Assembly: GCA_900318195.1 (NCBI GenBank)
Contig: ONJR01000105.1
Coordinates: 1-32,239 of the forward strand
From: an uncultured Planctomycetota bacterium
GTDB lineage: Bacteria > Planctomycetota > Planctomycetia > Pirellulales > Thermoguttaceae
Direction of reading: 5' to 3'
DNA length: 32,239 nt
Made by a program: the position numbers and the translations under genes. Below are positions 1 to 11,803 of this stretch, in pieces (the stretch's first letter is position 1; each line of letters opens with the position of its first letter). The notes under the pieces were generated by a model that was not told the origin of the DNA, searched no databases, and saw nothing but the letters and a program-made list of their open reading frames with translations.

Positions 1-12
1 CGCGATCAGCAG

Positions 13-85
13 AGCGGGCGAAGGGGTTCGAACCCTCGACAACAACATTGGCAACGTTGTGCTCTGCCAACTGAGCTACGCCCGC
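13..85 (-). tRNA. tRNA-Gly (anticodon GCC)
   Basis: The reverse complement folds into a 73-nt cloverleaf. The 7-bp acceptor stem is GCGGGCG (79-85) with its partner at 14-20, the D-arm core is GCTCAGTTGGCAGAGC, and the T-loop is TTCGAAC. The anticodon loop is TTGCCAA, so the anticodon is GCC and the tRNA reads GGC/GGU glycine codons. The discriminator base is U. The bases after it read CTG, so the 3' CCA is not encoded and must be added by nucleotidyltransferase. The sequence closely resembles bacterial tRNA-Gly(GCC). Confidence 0.96.
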
Positions 86-127
86 AAGGCGCTCAACGCG
101 ATCTAGCGCCGCGTCAAGTCTTGTTAG

Positions 128-155
128 ATTATAGCGCTCTCTCGTCGGCTCGCAA
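128..155 (-). promoter_or_regulatory. Promoter of the tRNA-Gly gene
   Basis: On the minus strand there is a perfect TATAAT -10 box (128-133). A TTGCGA -35-like box (150-155, four of six matches to consensus) lies 16 nt upstream. This predicts a start about 35 nt before the mature tRNA, which would then need RNase P processing. It is the best sigma-70-type promoter in the window, judged by eye. Confidence 0.6.
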
Positions 156-278
156 GGGCAAATTTTGAAAAAAGGATAAAAAGGCTCGTCGCGCGTCATT
201 TTTTCGCGTTCGTAATCGAACGTAGCTGCGCGATCGGCGTCAAAATTTAAAAAAAGGGCGCAGTCAGGCGCGCGACGC

Positions 279-307
279 TTGTTTTTTCACCGCGTCGACA
301 TTATTAT
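279..307 (+). promoter_or_regulatory. Candidate promoter of the FHA-domain gene
   Basis: A TTGTTT box (279-284) and a TATTAT box (302-307, five of six matches to TATAAT) are separated by 17 nt. They precede the FHA start codon by about 85 nt. This is a by-eye match only. Confidence 0.4.
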
Positions 308-390
308 ATAGTAGTGAAAGCGAGACGCGACGCGTGTCGCTGGGCAAGAGAACGACGCTTCGGCGCCGCGCGATAAAAAGGAAAGATTGT

Positions 391-1089
391 ATGGACGTCA
401 AACTAACGATTTATAGCGAAGAAAAAGAGCGCTTCTCGCGCGTAATTAGCCTTCCGTGCGTAATTGGTCGCGGCAAGCAATGCGACGTCGCCATCGTTCA
501 TCCGTTGGTCAGTCGTCGACACTGCGAAATATACGAGGAGAACGGGTGCGTCATGACGCGCGATCTCGGCTCGCTCAACGGCACGTTCTACCATCGCACG
601 AGAATAGGGCGCGGCGTCAACATCCCAATGGGGGACTCCTTCACGATCGGCAAGTTACATTTTAAGATCGAGGAGCCGTCGGACGAACGCGAGAGAAACG
701 CCGTCGCGTCCCCGAAGGACGTCGACGAGCTACCGCAACCTCCGGTCGCGCCGCCGCCGCAAGTCGAGTTGCCTATGCCGCCGACAAGTTCGCCGCAACC
801 TAGCGAGCCTGTCAAGCCGCAAGCGCCTCCGCAACCGCGCGTGATTCGGCCTGATATTATCGATCTTCCGCCAACCGCGTCGGAACCAAATAAGAGCGCC
901 GCCTACGAACTCGACTCCAGCGGCGAGCTCGCCGACGATTCCTCCGTCGTAATCGATCTCGATTCGTTCCTAGCGTCAGACCAGTCGAGCGAACTCGCGA
1001 GCGGCTCGACAAGCGAAGATATCGAAGAAGCCGACTCCCATGAGAACGACGACCTCTTCGATTTGGACGCCTACCTCAACGACAACTAG
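391..1089 (+). CDS. FHA-domain protein with proline-rich linker and acidic tail
   Basis: This 232-residue protein has an N-terminal forkhead-associated domain (about residues 4-94). FHA domains bind phosphothreonine peptides. The binding-loop pattern is visible: GRG at 26-28, SRRH at 41-44 and a SLNGT motif at 61-65. Residues 105-160 are proline-rich, and the remaining tail is strongly acidic, with related short motifs IDLDSFL (about 188-194) and FDLDAYL (about 223-229). There is no signal peptide or membrane segment, so it is probably cytoplasmic, scaffolding a Ser/Thr kinase pathway; no kinase gene is in the window. The ATG at 391 was chosen because an AAGGAAAG ribosome site lies just before it; an in-frame GTG at 334 lacks one. 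The beta-galactosidase gene begins 58 nt downstream. Confidence 0.85.
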   Translation: MDVKLTIYSEEKERFSRVISLPCVIGRGKQCDVAIVHPLVSRRHCEIYEENGCVMTRDLGSLNGTFYHRTRIGRGVNIPMGDSFTIGKLHFKIEEPSDERERNAVASPKDVDELPQPPVAPPPQVELPMPPTSSPQPSEPVKPQAPPQPRVIRPDIIDLPPTASEPNKSAAYELDSSGELADDSSVVIDLDSFLASDQSSELASGSTSEDIEEADSHENDDLFDLDAYLNDN

Positions 1090-1095
1090 TTCAAT

Positions 1096-1111
1096 ACGCG
1101 AACGTTCGCGT
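1096..1111. promoter_or_regulatory. 16-bp perfect palindrome, possible operator
   Basis: ACGCGAACGTTCGCGT is self-complementary over all 16 bases. It lies in the 58-nt gap between the FHA and beta-galactosidase genes. It could be a repressor site for the glycosidase gene. Because CGCG words are common here, chance is a real alternative. Confidence 0.3.
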
Positions 1112-1129
1112 GGAAAATTGACTTCTTAA

Positions 1130-5005
<3,876 letters not shown>

Positions 5006-5035
5006 TTAAGCCAGAACTCGACGGTAGCCTACGTA

Positions 5036-5075
5036 AACGCGCCGCACAACCCAATATTGAGTTGTGCGGCGCGTT
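5036..5075. terminator. Strong 15-bp hairpin between convergent genes
   Basis: AACGCGCCGCACAAC (5036-5050) pairs perfectly with 5061-5075 around a 10-nt loop. It lies between the 3' ends of the beta-galactosidase gene (plus) and a sigma-factor gene (minus). Neither side has a clear run of T. It may therefore act as a bidirectional RNA-end stabiliser or an incomplete intrinsic terminator. Confidence 0.65.
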
Positions 5076-5120
5076 CTCGTTGATCTGCCAGGGCGACAAC
5101 CTTAAAAGATACTCAAAGCG

Positions 5121-6356
5121 TTAAATAGCGGTTTTTAACAGTTTCATCAACTTTTTCTTCGCGCGATTGACGATTTGGTTAACCGCTTGGCGCGTTATGG
5201 GCTTCTTGCCCCTGCAGAGCAGGTAGCGCAACTCCGCGTCCGACGGCGCGCGCCTGTCCTCAATTACCTCTTTTAAGAGAGATTGGAAGCAAGGGGTCTG
5301 ACACGCGCGTTTCGCAAGGTAGTCCGCAAGGTTGAGCCACGGCGAGTTGACGTCGAAGCAGAACTTCAGCGCGAGAGCGAACCGCTCTCGATCCTGCAAC
5401 TGGGTCATGCACTCTCTGAGCCTCTCAACCTCTTCGTTGAGTATGCAGCTCTGTGCTGGATCAAGCTCGCGCGAAGGAACAGTTGCTACGAACGTTTTGC
5501 TATTTTCATCCTCCGACCGGATTGAAGCGTCTAATTCCGCTACGGCGCAGGCGTTCATCGCGGAGTTGCGATACCATGTGCGCCATGATTGGAATCGCTG
5601 ATCGGAAAACACGATTTCGTCGTAGCTGAGCAATATTCCCGTCTTCTTATAAACGTCGTTCTGAACGCGCAAAAGTTCACGAAGGCTCTTACTCCGATCA
5701 TTAGGAATCGAAATAAATCGTCTATCGAGTAGACTGTGTTGTATCCGACGCATGATCCACCAAGTCGCGTAGGTCGAAAACTTCCTTTGGTAAGTCCCGT
5801 CGAAGTTGTCTATGGCTGTGATTAATCCGACTTTACCGGCAGACGCTAAATCGGAGCGCGACAAATCAAGTTTATGAACAACGCCGAGAAAAGACGTCAA
5901 AATCAAGTTGACGAGCCCGATGTTCTTCTCGATTAACCGCTGCCGTGCTGACAACCAATCGCGCCAAGCATTGGACGTTTTGGTCAATAACTTGGCAACA
6001 TTTGCGTACGACATGCCTCTTCGGTTTATTCGCTCGCTGAGAATCCGATAATTACGTTGAGGAAGATAGAGTTCGAGCGCGCTGAGCGCCTTGTCAACCT
6101 CGACCATACAATCCTTAAGGAATTTGAAACGATTCGTTTTTTGAGCCGCTCTTTCGATATCGGATTTCTTGACGCCATGCTCCATGTCGTCATGGATCGT
6201 GTTGAGATTGCGTCCGTTAATCACGTCAAGAATCAGAGCCATTCTCGTGGGAAGGACGAGATAGCGCATCGCGGAGAAGAAGAGCGTAAGGAATTGCGCC
6301 AAGACGCGGAGCTCGTCATTCTGATTCCTACGATCATAGTAGTCGTCTTTATTCAT
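5121..6356 (-). CDS. Divergent sigma-70 family factor with insertion in region 4
   Basis: A 411-residue sigma-70-type transcription factor. Region 2 (about 144-218) carries a FSTYATWWIMRRIQ core like that of primary sigmas, followed by ISIPND. A region-3-like helix (LRELLRVQNDVYKKTG, with SYDEI following) spans about 224-248. Region 4 (about 312-411) ends in an ITRQAVNQIVNRAKKKL helix-turn-helix. Between region 4.1 (RERFALALKF) and that helix there are roughly 50 residues, where RpoD has about 20. Residues 1-130 resemble nothing I recognise. The ATG at 6356 was chosen because AAGAGGA precedes it; a TTG 126 nt upstream would extend the protein but has no ribosome site. It lies downstream of a second diverged sigma gene and may be its paralogue. 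It keeps more of region 3 than that neighbour, so it could recognise promoters on its own. Confidence 0.82.
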   Translation of the reverse strand: MNKDDYYDRRNQNDELRVLAQFLTLFFSAMRYLVLPTRMALILDVINGRNLNTIHDDMEHGVKKSDIERAAQKTNRFKFLKDCMVEVDKALSALELYLPQRNYRILSERINRRGMSYANVAKLLTKTSNAWRDWLSARQRLIEKNIGLVNLILTSFLGVVHKLDLSRSDLASAGKVGLITAIDNFDGTYQRKFSTYATWWIMRRIQHSLLDRRFISIPNDRSKSLRELLRVQNDVYKKTGILLSYDEIVFSDQRFQSWRTWYRNSAMNACAVAELDASIRSEDENSKTFVATVPSRELDPAQSCILNEEVERLRECMTQLQDRERFALALKFCFDVNSPWLNLADYLAKRACQTPCFQSLLKEVIEDRRAPSDAELRYLLCRGKKPITRQAVNQIVNRAKKKLMKLLKTAI

Positions 6357-7140
6357 GTTATCCTCTTCGTCCAGTGTTGTAAGTACGCGCAGAATCGTGC
6401 GACGAATACAACCGGTATTCTCGCACAAAAAACTCTGCGTCGATACGATGGTGTGCCGAACCGCGCGACTCGATTTCGACAAGCCGGTCGGCGGTATGGA
6501 ACGCTACGGAAAAGAGATTCAACGAACGTATCCCGCACGCCGCAGGACAAAAAATCGTTCGCTAAAGACGCGCAACCTCAGACGAATTCAATCGTCGATT
6601 TTGCGCTACGCGACAACCACCTCACAAGTTGCCGCGCCTCCCTTGCAAGCTTATCGCTTGCTGACGACTCGGGAGGATCTCGCCGAACTTCGATCTTCTT
6701 TAAAAGCCCGTCTCGAAGTTTAAAAGGAATGACTCAACAGCAACAATCAGTCAACGACTAACTGTGGTTGAGCAGTCCAACCATTACGTACGATGGAGGT
6801 TTAGCGAAAATCCCCTGGCAACAATCGCAACAGAGAAACTCTCGCGCAAACGAAAGTCAGCCTGAAGCGAACTCCACTCGCTAAACGACTCCTCTTGTCT
6901 CTCACCAGTCAAACCGAAGTTCGACCCGCCAAAACATACCTCAGAAATTACGACTTCCCTCTTAAAGTCAACATTGAGGCAAACCGTCCTAAGTTTACCA
7001 CATCTCAAAAAAATGACAAGGGGGGACTGTCAAAAAAATACTTTTTCCAATCTCTCGTGCAAAGCGCGTATTATAAAAAGCGCGAAAGACGCGTCCTTGC
7101 GTCCTTCGCGCTAACGCTCTGTTAAACGAGCGATAAATTG
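6357..7140. other. Intergenic region between the two diverged sigma genes
   Basis: About 780 nt with no supportable gene. It is visibly less CGCG-rich than the flanking coding sequence. It contains the terminator of the upstream sigma gene (7072-7112) and a weak 6-bp hairpin around 6765-6783. The long leader could carry regulation of the downstream sigma gene, but I see no clear promoter or known riboswitch. Confidence 0.5.
7072..7112 (-). terminator. Intrinsic terminator of the second diverged sigma gene
   Basis: Arms at 7079-7092 and 7099-7112 form a 14-bp stem with one mismatch and a 6-nt loop. On the minus strand the stem is followed by TTTTTATA. It lies 29 nt past the stop codon of the sigma gene ending at 7141. 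Confidence 0.75.
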
Positions 7141-8400
7141 TCACGCAGCTCGCAAACCCGATTCAAGAGCGCCGAGCGCCTCGCGAAACAGCTGGTCGGC
7201 GCGCTGACGCGTTATGCCGAAAAGTTGACCGATCTCCTCGAAAGAGCAGTCGCCGCAGCGGCTGACAAGATCGCCCAACCGATTCTCAAATTCATCGTTC
7301 TGCAAACGTTGCTCTTTGATATAGTCCGTCAGCCGAAGCGCGTCGAGCGAATACGAACTACCGAATCGTAACACGACGATCAGGCGCGAACGATCGCACA
7401 GCGTCAACAGCGCTTGAAAGACCTGCGCGCTACTCTCCGCGTCCTGAGCGCTCGTCGCGGGATCCTTTGTCTTATCGTCGCGCGCGAATGTCTCTGCGCC
7501 GCTTCGCTCCTCGTCGTTCTCATCGCCGCTAGAAGCGGCGGACGCGTCGAGACTATCCGGCGCCAAGGTCGCGCGAAAAGCGTCTTTGAGGCCGCGTTGC
7601 GCGACCTTGCTCTTCGCAATCCGGTTCTTCACTTCCTTGACGCTCGACGAATCATTCTTGTCCTCGAGACGGCAGTATTCAACGAGGTCAAGAGACTCGT
7701 TCCGACCGGTCGCCATGAAGGAACGGTTCTCATAGATCGACTTCTTCATAAGGATGCGTCGCTTCATTGACGGCACCCGAATGAAACTACCTTCTTCCAA
7801 GGAGAGCGCCACGCATTGTTTGATCCATGGCAGCGCGTACGTCGAAAACTGAACGTCGCGCGTAGGATCGAACCGGTCGATCGCTATTAGCAGTCCGGAA
7901 ACGCCGCTGTCGAACGCGTCTCCGTAACCATAACCATTTTCCGCCATCTTCGCGCCGTATTCACGTGCGACCGACGCGACAAGTCGCAAATTGTGCTCGA
8001 TGCAGAATCGGCGCGCTTCTTCCCACTCAGACGTCTCGCTCGTCAGCAGAACGAGCTGAGCTATGAACTCGGGCGTCGTCATTCCGATCGCGGTTTCGAT
8101 ACTTTTGCGCTCTTTCGCCCCTGGCGGGAGCGCAAGAATATACGATAGTAGCTCTTTGAGCGCGAGCGCCTTGCGCTTAACTGCGCTCAAACTGTCGGTC
8201 CTAGCTTCCTCCGCCCGCATTTCCACGCTAGGACAATTGGAAATGCGGGAGCGCTCCTTCGCCAAAGTATGCGCCTTATCCAAACTTGCCAGGCGCGCGA
8301 GCAACCTCTCCTTACAGCTTCTTATCGAAGCGAACTCCTCCTCGGTCATCTTGGGAAAACGTCTACACATTTCGCTACAAGAGCGGTCATACGAACCCAT
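7141..8400 (-). CDS. Second divergent sigma-70 family factor, region 4 expanded, region 3 degenerate
   Basis: A 419-residue sigma-70-like protein. Region 2 (about 132-211) reads RLVASVAREYG through AIDRFDPTRDVQFSTYALPW to SFIRVP. Region 4 (about 332-419) starts RSRLIVVLRFG and ends with FEEIGQLFGITRQRADQLF. About 35 extra residues (349-384) sit between these two parts. Part of that insert, LRLTDYIKEQRLQ, resembles LNLADYLAKRACQ at the same place in the downstream sigma, suggesting paralogy. Region 3 is not recognisable: residues 250-325 are an acidic, Ser/Ala/Asp-rich linker. The ATG at 8400 follows AGGGAG by 5 nt; a GTG at 8406 is less well placed. It lies downstream of the ATP-grasp gene, after a 524-nt gap. 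The promoters recognised are unknown. Confidence 0.8.
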   Translation of the reverse strand: MGSYDRSCSEMCRRFPKMTEEEFASIRSCKERLLARLASLDKAHTLAKERSRISNCPSVEMRAEEARTDSLSAVKRKALALKELLSYILALPPGAKERKSIETAIGMTTPEFIAQLVLLTSETSEWEEARRFCIEHNLRLVASVAREYGAKMAENGYGYGDAFDSGVSGLLIAIDRFDPTRDVQFSTYALPWIKQCVALSLEEGSFIRVPSMKRRILMKKSIYENRSFMATGRNESLDLVEYCRLEDKNDSSSVKEVKNRIAKSKVAQRGLKDAFRATLAPDSLDASAASSGDENDEERSGAETFARDDKTKDPATSAQDAESSAQVFQALLTLCDRSRLIVVLRFGSSYSLDALRLTDYIKEQRLQNDEFENRLGDLVSRCGDCSFEEIGQLFGITRQRADQLFREALGALESGLRAA

Positions 8401-8924
8401 ACGCACTCCCTATGAAAAGGATTGAATATAATACGTCGTCGCACGACGAACGCGAACGCGCTAATCCAGACGACGCATACGTCCTGTCATGAAATTTTAC
8501 GCCTTAAAGATAATGACAGACCGGAACCGCTAAACGCGCGTCAAGGACGCGTCGTTTGCAATATTTCTAACAAACCATTTATTTGACTCTCTACGCCAAC
8601 TATCTCGTGAAAACAGAGACTCCGCAAAAGGAGAATACGCGGAAACAACCGCGTTTTGCTAGGTCGAACAGTCCGATCTAGCGCGTCAATCCAATTTCGC
8701 CACACGCTCTTTCTCCTTATGACGCAAGTTTCTCGGAAAAGTTTCACCGATTTAAAACTTTTTTATCAGAGTCGTTCCACAATGGATCGACCCTTATTTG
8801 CACATATAGAGAACGGCGGGAGAATTTTACCTCAGAAAAAATGAATTAAAAGAAATTTCACGTCGCGCCGTTCGGTCGCTCGGGAAATAACCGAGCGACC
8901 GAGCGCTAAATCAATTGCGGCGAA
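8401..8924. other. Intergenic region upstream of second diverged sigma gene
   Basis: No gene is supported. A minus-strand TATTAT (8428-8433) lies about 28 nt before the sigma start and could be a -10 box, but no good -35 is seen. A hairpin lies at 8869-8905. The rest is AT-richer filler without clear structure. Confidence 0.5.
8869..8905 (-). terminator. Hairpin downstream of the ATP-grasp gene
   Basis: CGGTCGCTCGG (8873-8883) pairs perfectly with 8891-8901, and a few outer pairs extend the stem around a GAAATAA loop. It begins about 20 nt after the minus-strand stop codon at 8925. No T-run follows directly, so termination efficiency is uncertain. Confidence 0.5.
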
Positions 8925-10019
8925 TTAATATTTCACGCCAAGTTCGGAGAGCGTTTGAAAAACCCGACGACGCGCGCCGACGCGGCAAGGCGCCTGCATA
9001 AGATCGAAATCGGGGCGACCGTTGCCCTCGACAAACTCGACCTCGCCGTCCGCGCGAATCGCTACGTCCCAACCGACGATCGGAATCTGGTTCAGGCTTC
9101 GCGACGCTGAAAGGCACGACGACAACACCGCGTCCCAATGGGGAACAACCGCGTCAACGAATCGCTTGCCAGAATAAGGATGATTCTCGAAAACTTCGCC
9201 AAACTCGTTCACGCCGGGACTAGAAACACGCCCCGAAGCGACGTCTATTTGCGCGAAAACGCCGCCGCCATGAACGTTGTCAACGACTCGGTTCTCGTTG
9301 CCCGTCCTCAACACGGCGCCGAAAACAACGCTCTTACCGCCGCGTTGAAACGTAACGACGCGCACCGTGTTCAAAGACGGCTCATGAAAAGACTGCAATT
9401 CCCGACAGCCGACTATGCGCTCTTCGAGAACGAGACCCTTATCCCAAGTCGCGCAGTATTTCTCTTTGAGAGCTACGCCTGTCGTAGAGCCGCGAGGGAT
9501 AAGCTCGACTCCAACCCCGTGACTCCAGTTATTCGGCTTAAGAATAACGTCGACGCTCGAAAGAAGCGCGTCGATCGCGCTAGGCGACGTGTTGGAATCG
9601 ACGGCGAGCCAACGTCGACGGATATAAGGGGCAAAATCAGCGAGAAAACGTTCTTTCTGATCAAAGATCGCGCGCTCTTCCTCGGAATTGACGCGCGCGT
9701 ACAGGTCGCGCATTTCACGTATGGAAATAAACTCCGCTCGCTCAGACTCCGACAACGTCGGAAAGTCGTACTGATACCAGTATTCAGACCATCGAATGAG
9801 ATACTTATCGAACGCGTCGCCGTACTCCGCAATCGCACGTTCGGAATCGCCACAATTCAACTGTGCGAGCGACTCGCGAGCTTCTCGTAAATAAGATTCC
9901 TTGAGGCGTCGAACGCGGCGACGCGTCATCACGCTCGAATTGATAATAGCGCGATATAACTCTGGCGCATAGTGTCGAAGCGAAGACGCGCAGAAAGACT
10001 TCGCTACTGAAAGGTTCAT
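8925..10019 (-). CDS. ATP-grasp protein of the sugar-transfer-associated type (PF14397-like)
   Basis: A 364-residue protein of the ATP-grasp fold, which ligates a carboxylate to an amine or similar group using ATP. Visible elements are the nucleotide-binding strand ILKPNNWSHGVGVE, the LVLEERIVG segment, and the C-terminal GWDVAIRADGEVEFVEGNG with the metal-binding E-x-N pattern. The pattern best fits the family named sugar-transfer-associated ATP-grasp, often found near polysaccharide genes. No polysaccharide cluster surrounds it here; it sits between rpoD and a diverged sigma gene. The substrate is unknown. The ATG at 10019 was chosen because AGGA lies 9 nt upstream; a TTG start 69 nt earlier would add a hydrophobic stretch but has no ribosome site. 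Confidence 0.75.
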   Translation of the reverse strand: MNLSVAKSFCASSLRHYAPELYRAIINSSVMTRRRVRRLKESYLREARESLAQLNCGDSERAIAEYGDAFDKYLIRWSEYWYQYDFPTLSESERAEFISIREMRDLYARVNSEEERAIFDQKERFLADFAPYIRRRWLAVDSNTSPSAIDALLSSVDVILKPNNWSHGVGVELIPRGSTTGVALKEKYCATWDKGLVLEERIVGCRELQSFHEPSLNTVRVVTFQRGGKSVVFGAVLRTGNENRVVDNVHGGGVFAQIDVASGRVSSPGVNEFGEVFENHPYSGKRFVDAVVPHWDAVLSSCLSASRSLNQIPIVGWDVAIRADGEVEFVEGNGRPDFDLMQAPCRVGARRRVFQTLSELGVKY

Positions 10020-10169
10020 TGTATTCGTTCCTAGCGGGGAGGTTGCATAAACAAGGGGGGACACAAACAAAGGAAGCAACGCTAACAAGAGGGACTCGTA
10101 ACGTGCGCGTTAAACAAAACGAGCGCGCTTACCGTCGCGAATTTCGGTTCGCACGGCAAACACGCGAAA

Positions 10170-10214
10170 TGGAGTTAGTCGCCGCGCCAATCGCAGGCGC
10201 GGCGACCGACTCCA
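10170..10214 (-). terminator. Hairpin downstream of rpoD-like gene
   Basis: GTCGCCGCGCC (10178-10188) pairs with 10196-10206. After a 2x2 internal loop, TGGAGT (10170-10175) pairs with 10109+100 region bases 10209-10214. It lies 9 nt past the minus-strand stop at 10223. The downstream minus-strand sequence starts TTTCGCG, only a short T-run, so it is a probable but not classical terminator. Confidence 0.55.
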
Positions 10215-10222
10215 CATGACTT

Positions 10223-11803
10223 TTAGTCGGTAAAACCAACGAGCATCTGACTACGACTCGGCTGCTGCAACTTACGCACCGCTTTCGCCTCGATTTGACG
10301 AATACGCTCGCGCGTTACGCGGAAGATCTGACCGACCTCCTCCAGCGTGTAGCAGTATCCGTCGCCGAGACCGTAACGCAGTTTAATGATCTCGCGCTCG
10401 CGGTAACTGAGCGTCTTGAGCGCCTGATAGATCGCCTGATGCAACGCGTCGTTACTCGCGCTCGCGGAGGGATTCTCCGTGCCGCGATCGGGGAGCAGGT
10501 CGCCGAAATGACTGTCCTCGCTATTGCCGACCGGACGATCAAGGCTGATCGGATAGCGCGTCATCTGCATAATACGGCGCGTTTCTTCAGCGGAATAACG
10601 CAGGGCGTCGGCGGTCTCTTCCAGGGTCGGCTCGCGTCCGTCGCGTTGCGTAAGCTCGCGCGTTACGTTGCGCATCTTCGACATCGTTTCGACCATATGC
10701 ACCGGAATACGAATCGTACGACTCTGATCCGCAACCGCGCGCGTGATCGCCTGACGTATCCACCAGGTCGCGTACGTGCAGAATTTGAAGCCGCGACGGT
10801 ATTCGAACTTGTCGACCGCGCGCATAAGACCTGCGTTGCCCTCTTGAATAAGGTCAAGGAACGTCAGACCGCGATTGCGATAGCGCTTCGCTATCGAAAC
10901 GACGAGACGGAGGTTACCCTCGGAAAGACCCTTCTTCGCGTTTTGATATTGCTTGAAAATCGCTTTAACCTCGGCGACGCGCTGGCGAAGACTCGAAGGA
11001 GTCTCTTGCGTCGTCTGTAGAATATTGCGATATTCCATGATCCACTGATAGCGTTCATAAGGATCCATGCGCTGCTCGCGGTGTTCCTTAATTCGCAGGT
11101 GGAGCTCGTCGACTCGCTTGCTATACGTCTCAAGGGTCTCGATCATATTCTCGATGCGCTGATTCCGCAGACCGAGCTCCTCAACCAAACGCACGGCGCG
11201 ACGGCGACGACGACCTAAATCCTTCCACGCTTGCAGGCGAACTTCCATCGGCGCGCGTTTATTCGTCGCGAGGTCGTAGTCTTCTCGATTACGTCGCATG
11301 ATCGCCGTAAGCGTCGCGAGGTTAGAAGGCAGACGCTTCTGAATGCGATCTTTCTCATTGTAGTCGGAGTCGCTCGTCTGAAGCGTGCGATCGAACGGCA
11401 ATTCGTTCGTATAGACGCGCCGCAACGTGCGCACCGCCATCTGCAGAACGTAATCGCATTCCAGTAGCTTCGCGCGGAAAAGACGGCGCGTACGCTCGAT
11501 CTCGCGCGCAAGTTGCACCTCGCGTTTACGCTCCAGTAGCGGGATGCCGCCCATCTCCGTAAGATAGAGACGCACGGGATCGTCGTTACCAGTCGGTTCG
11601 ACGTCGTCGTCGTCAATTCGCAAACGAGCGTCGTCGTCCTCGGAAGAATCGCCGAATTCGCCGAAGTCGCGTGAAGACGCGCCAGGAACCTCGTCGGAAT
11701 CGCCTAATTCTCCGTATCCTTCGTAGTCGTCCTGATCCGAGTATTGATCGTAGTCATCCTCTTGGATCGTAGATTCATCGTTGACGTCATCGTCTTCGTA
11801 CAA
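10223..11803 (-). CDS. rpoD: Primary-type sigma factor (RpoD/SigA-like), TTG start
   Basis: This protein directs RNA polymerase to housekeeping promoters. From the TTG start it has 526 residues. An acidic tail (1-72) replaces a recognisable region 1.1. Region 1.2 ([13 protein letters not shown], 73-85) follows, then a helical spacer. Region 2 (about 295-370) contains [31 protein letters not shown] and [13 protein letters not shown]. Region 3 (371-425) and region 4 (455-526) include [14 protein letters not shown] and [17 protein letters not shown]. These core motifs are near-canonical, unlike its two sigma neighbours. The TTG at 11803 is preceded 7 nt upstream by GAGGAG. The frame stays open to 12172, but that extension is Arg/Ser-rich with no ribosome site; an ATG at 11938 is the main alternative. 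Confidence 0.9.
   Translation of the reverse strand: MYEDDDVNDESTIQEDDYDQYSDQDDYEGYGELGDSDEVPGASSRDFGEFGDSSEDDDARLRIDDDDVEPTGNDDPVRLYLTEMGGIPLLERKREVQLAREIERTRRLFRAKLLECDYVLQMAVRTLRRVYTNELPFDRTLQTSDSDYNEKDRIQKRLPSNLATLTAIMRRNREDYDLATNKRAPMEVRLQAWKDLGRRRRRAVRLVEELGLRNQRIENMIETLETYSKRVDELHLRIKEHREQRMDPYERYQWIMEYRNILQTTQETPSSLRQRVAEVKAIFKQYQNAKKGLSEGNLRLVVSIAKRYRNRGLTFLDLIQEGNAGLMRAVDKFEYRRGFKFCTYATWWIRQAITRAVADQSRTIRIPVHMVETMSKMRNVTRELTQRDGREPTLEETADALRYSAEETRRIMQMTRYPISLDRPVGNSEDSHFGDLLPDRGTENPSASASNDALHQAIYQALKTLSYREREIIKLRYGLGDGYCYTLEEVGQIFRVTRERIRQIEAKAVRKLQQPSRSQMLVGFTD

Larger units (their letters stand above)
86..390. other. Divergent intergenic region, tRNA-Gly / FHA gene
   Basis: No gene is supported here. 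The region holds the minus-strand tRNA promoter at 128-155 and a plus-strand promoter candidate at 279-307. It also contains A-rich tracts near 164-180 and 241-256. A GTG-initiated extension of the FHA reading frame from 334 is possible but lacks a good ribosome site. Confidence 0.6.

Noticed and set aside
6057..6761. 234-codon plus-strand open frame spanning the start of a sigma gene
   Set aside because: It is largely antisense to a sigma gene with clear domains and has no recognisable protein features.
6784..7008. 74-codon minus-strand frame between the two diverged sigma genes
   Set aside because: TTG start, no ribosome site and unremarkable sequence; not enough to call a gene.
10295..11020. 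241-codon plus-strand frame antisense to rpoD
   Set aside because: It is a by-product of the CGC/GCG-rich codon use; the opposite strand encodes canonical sigma regions.
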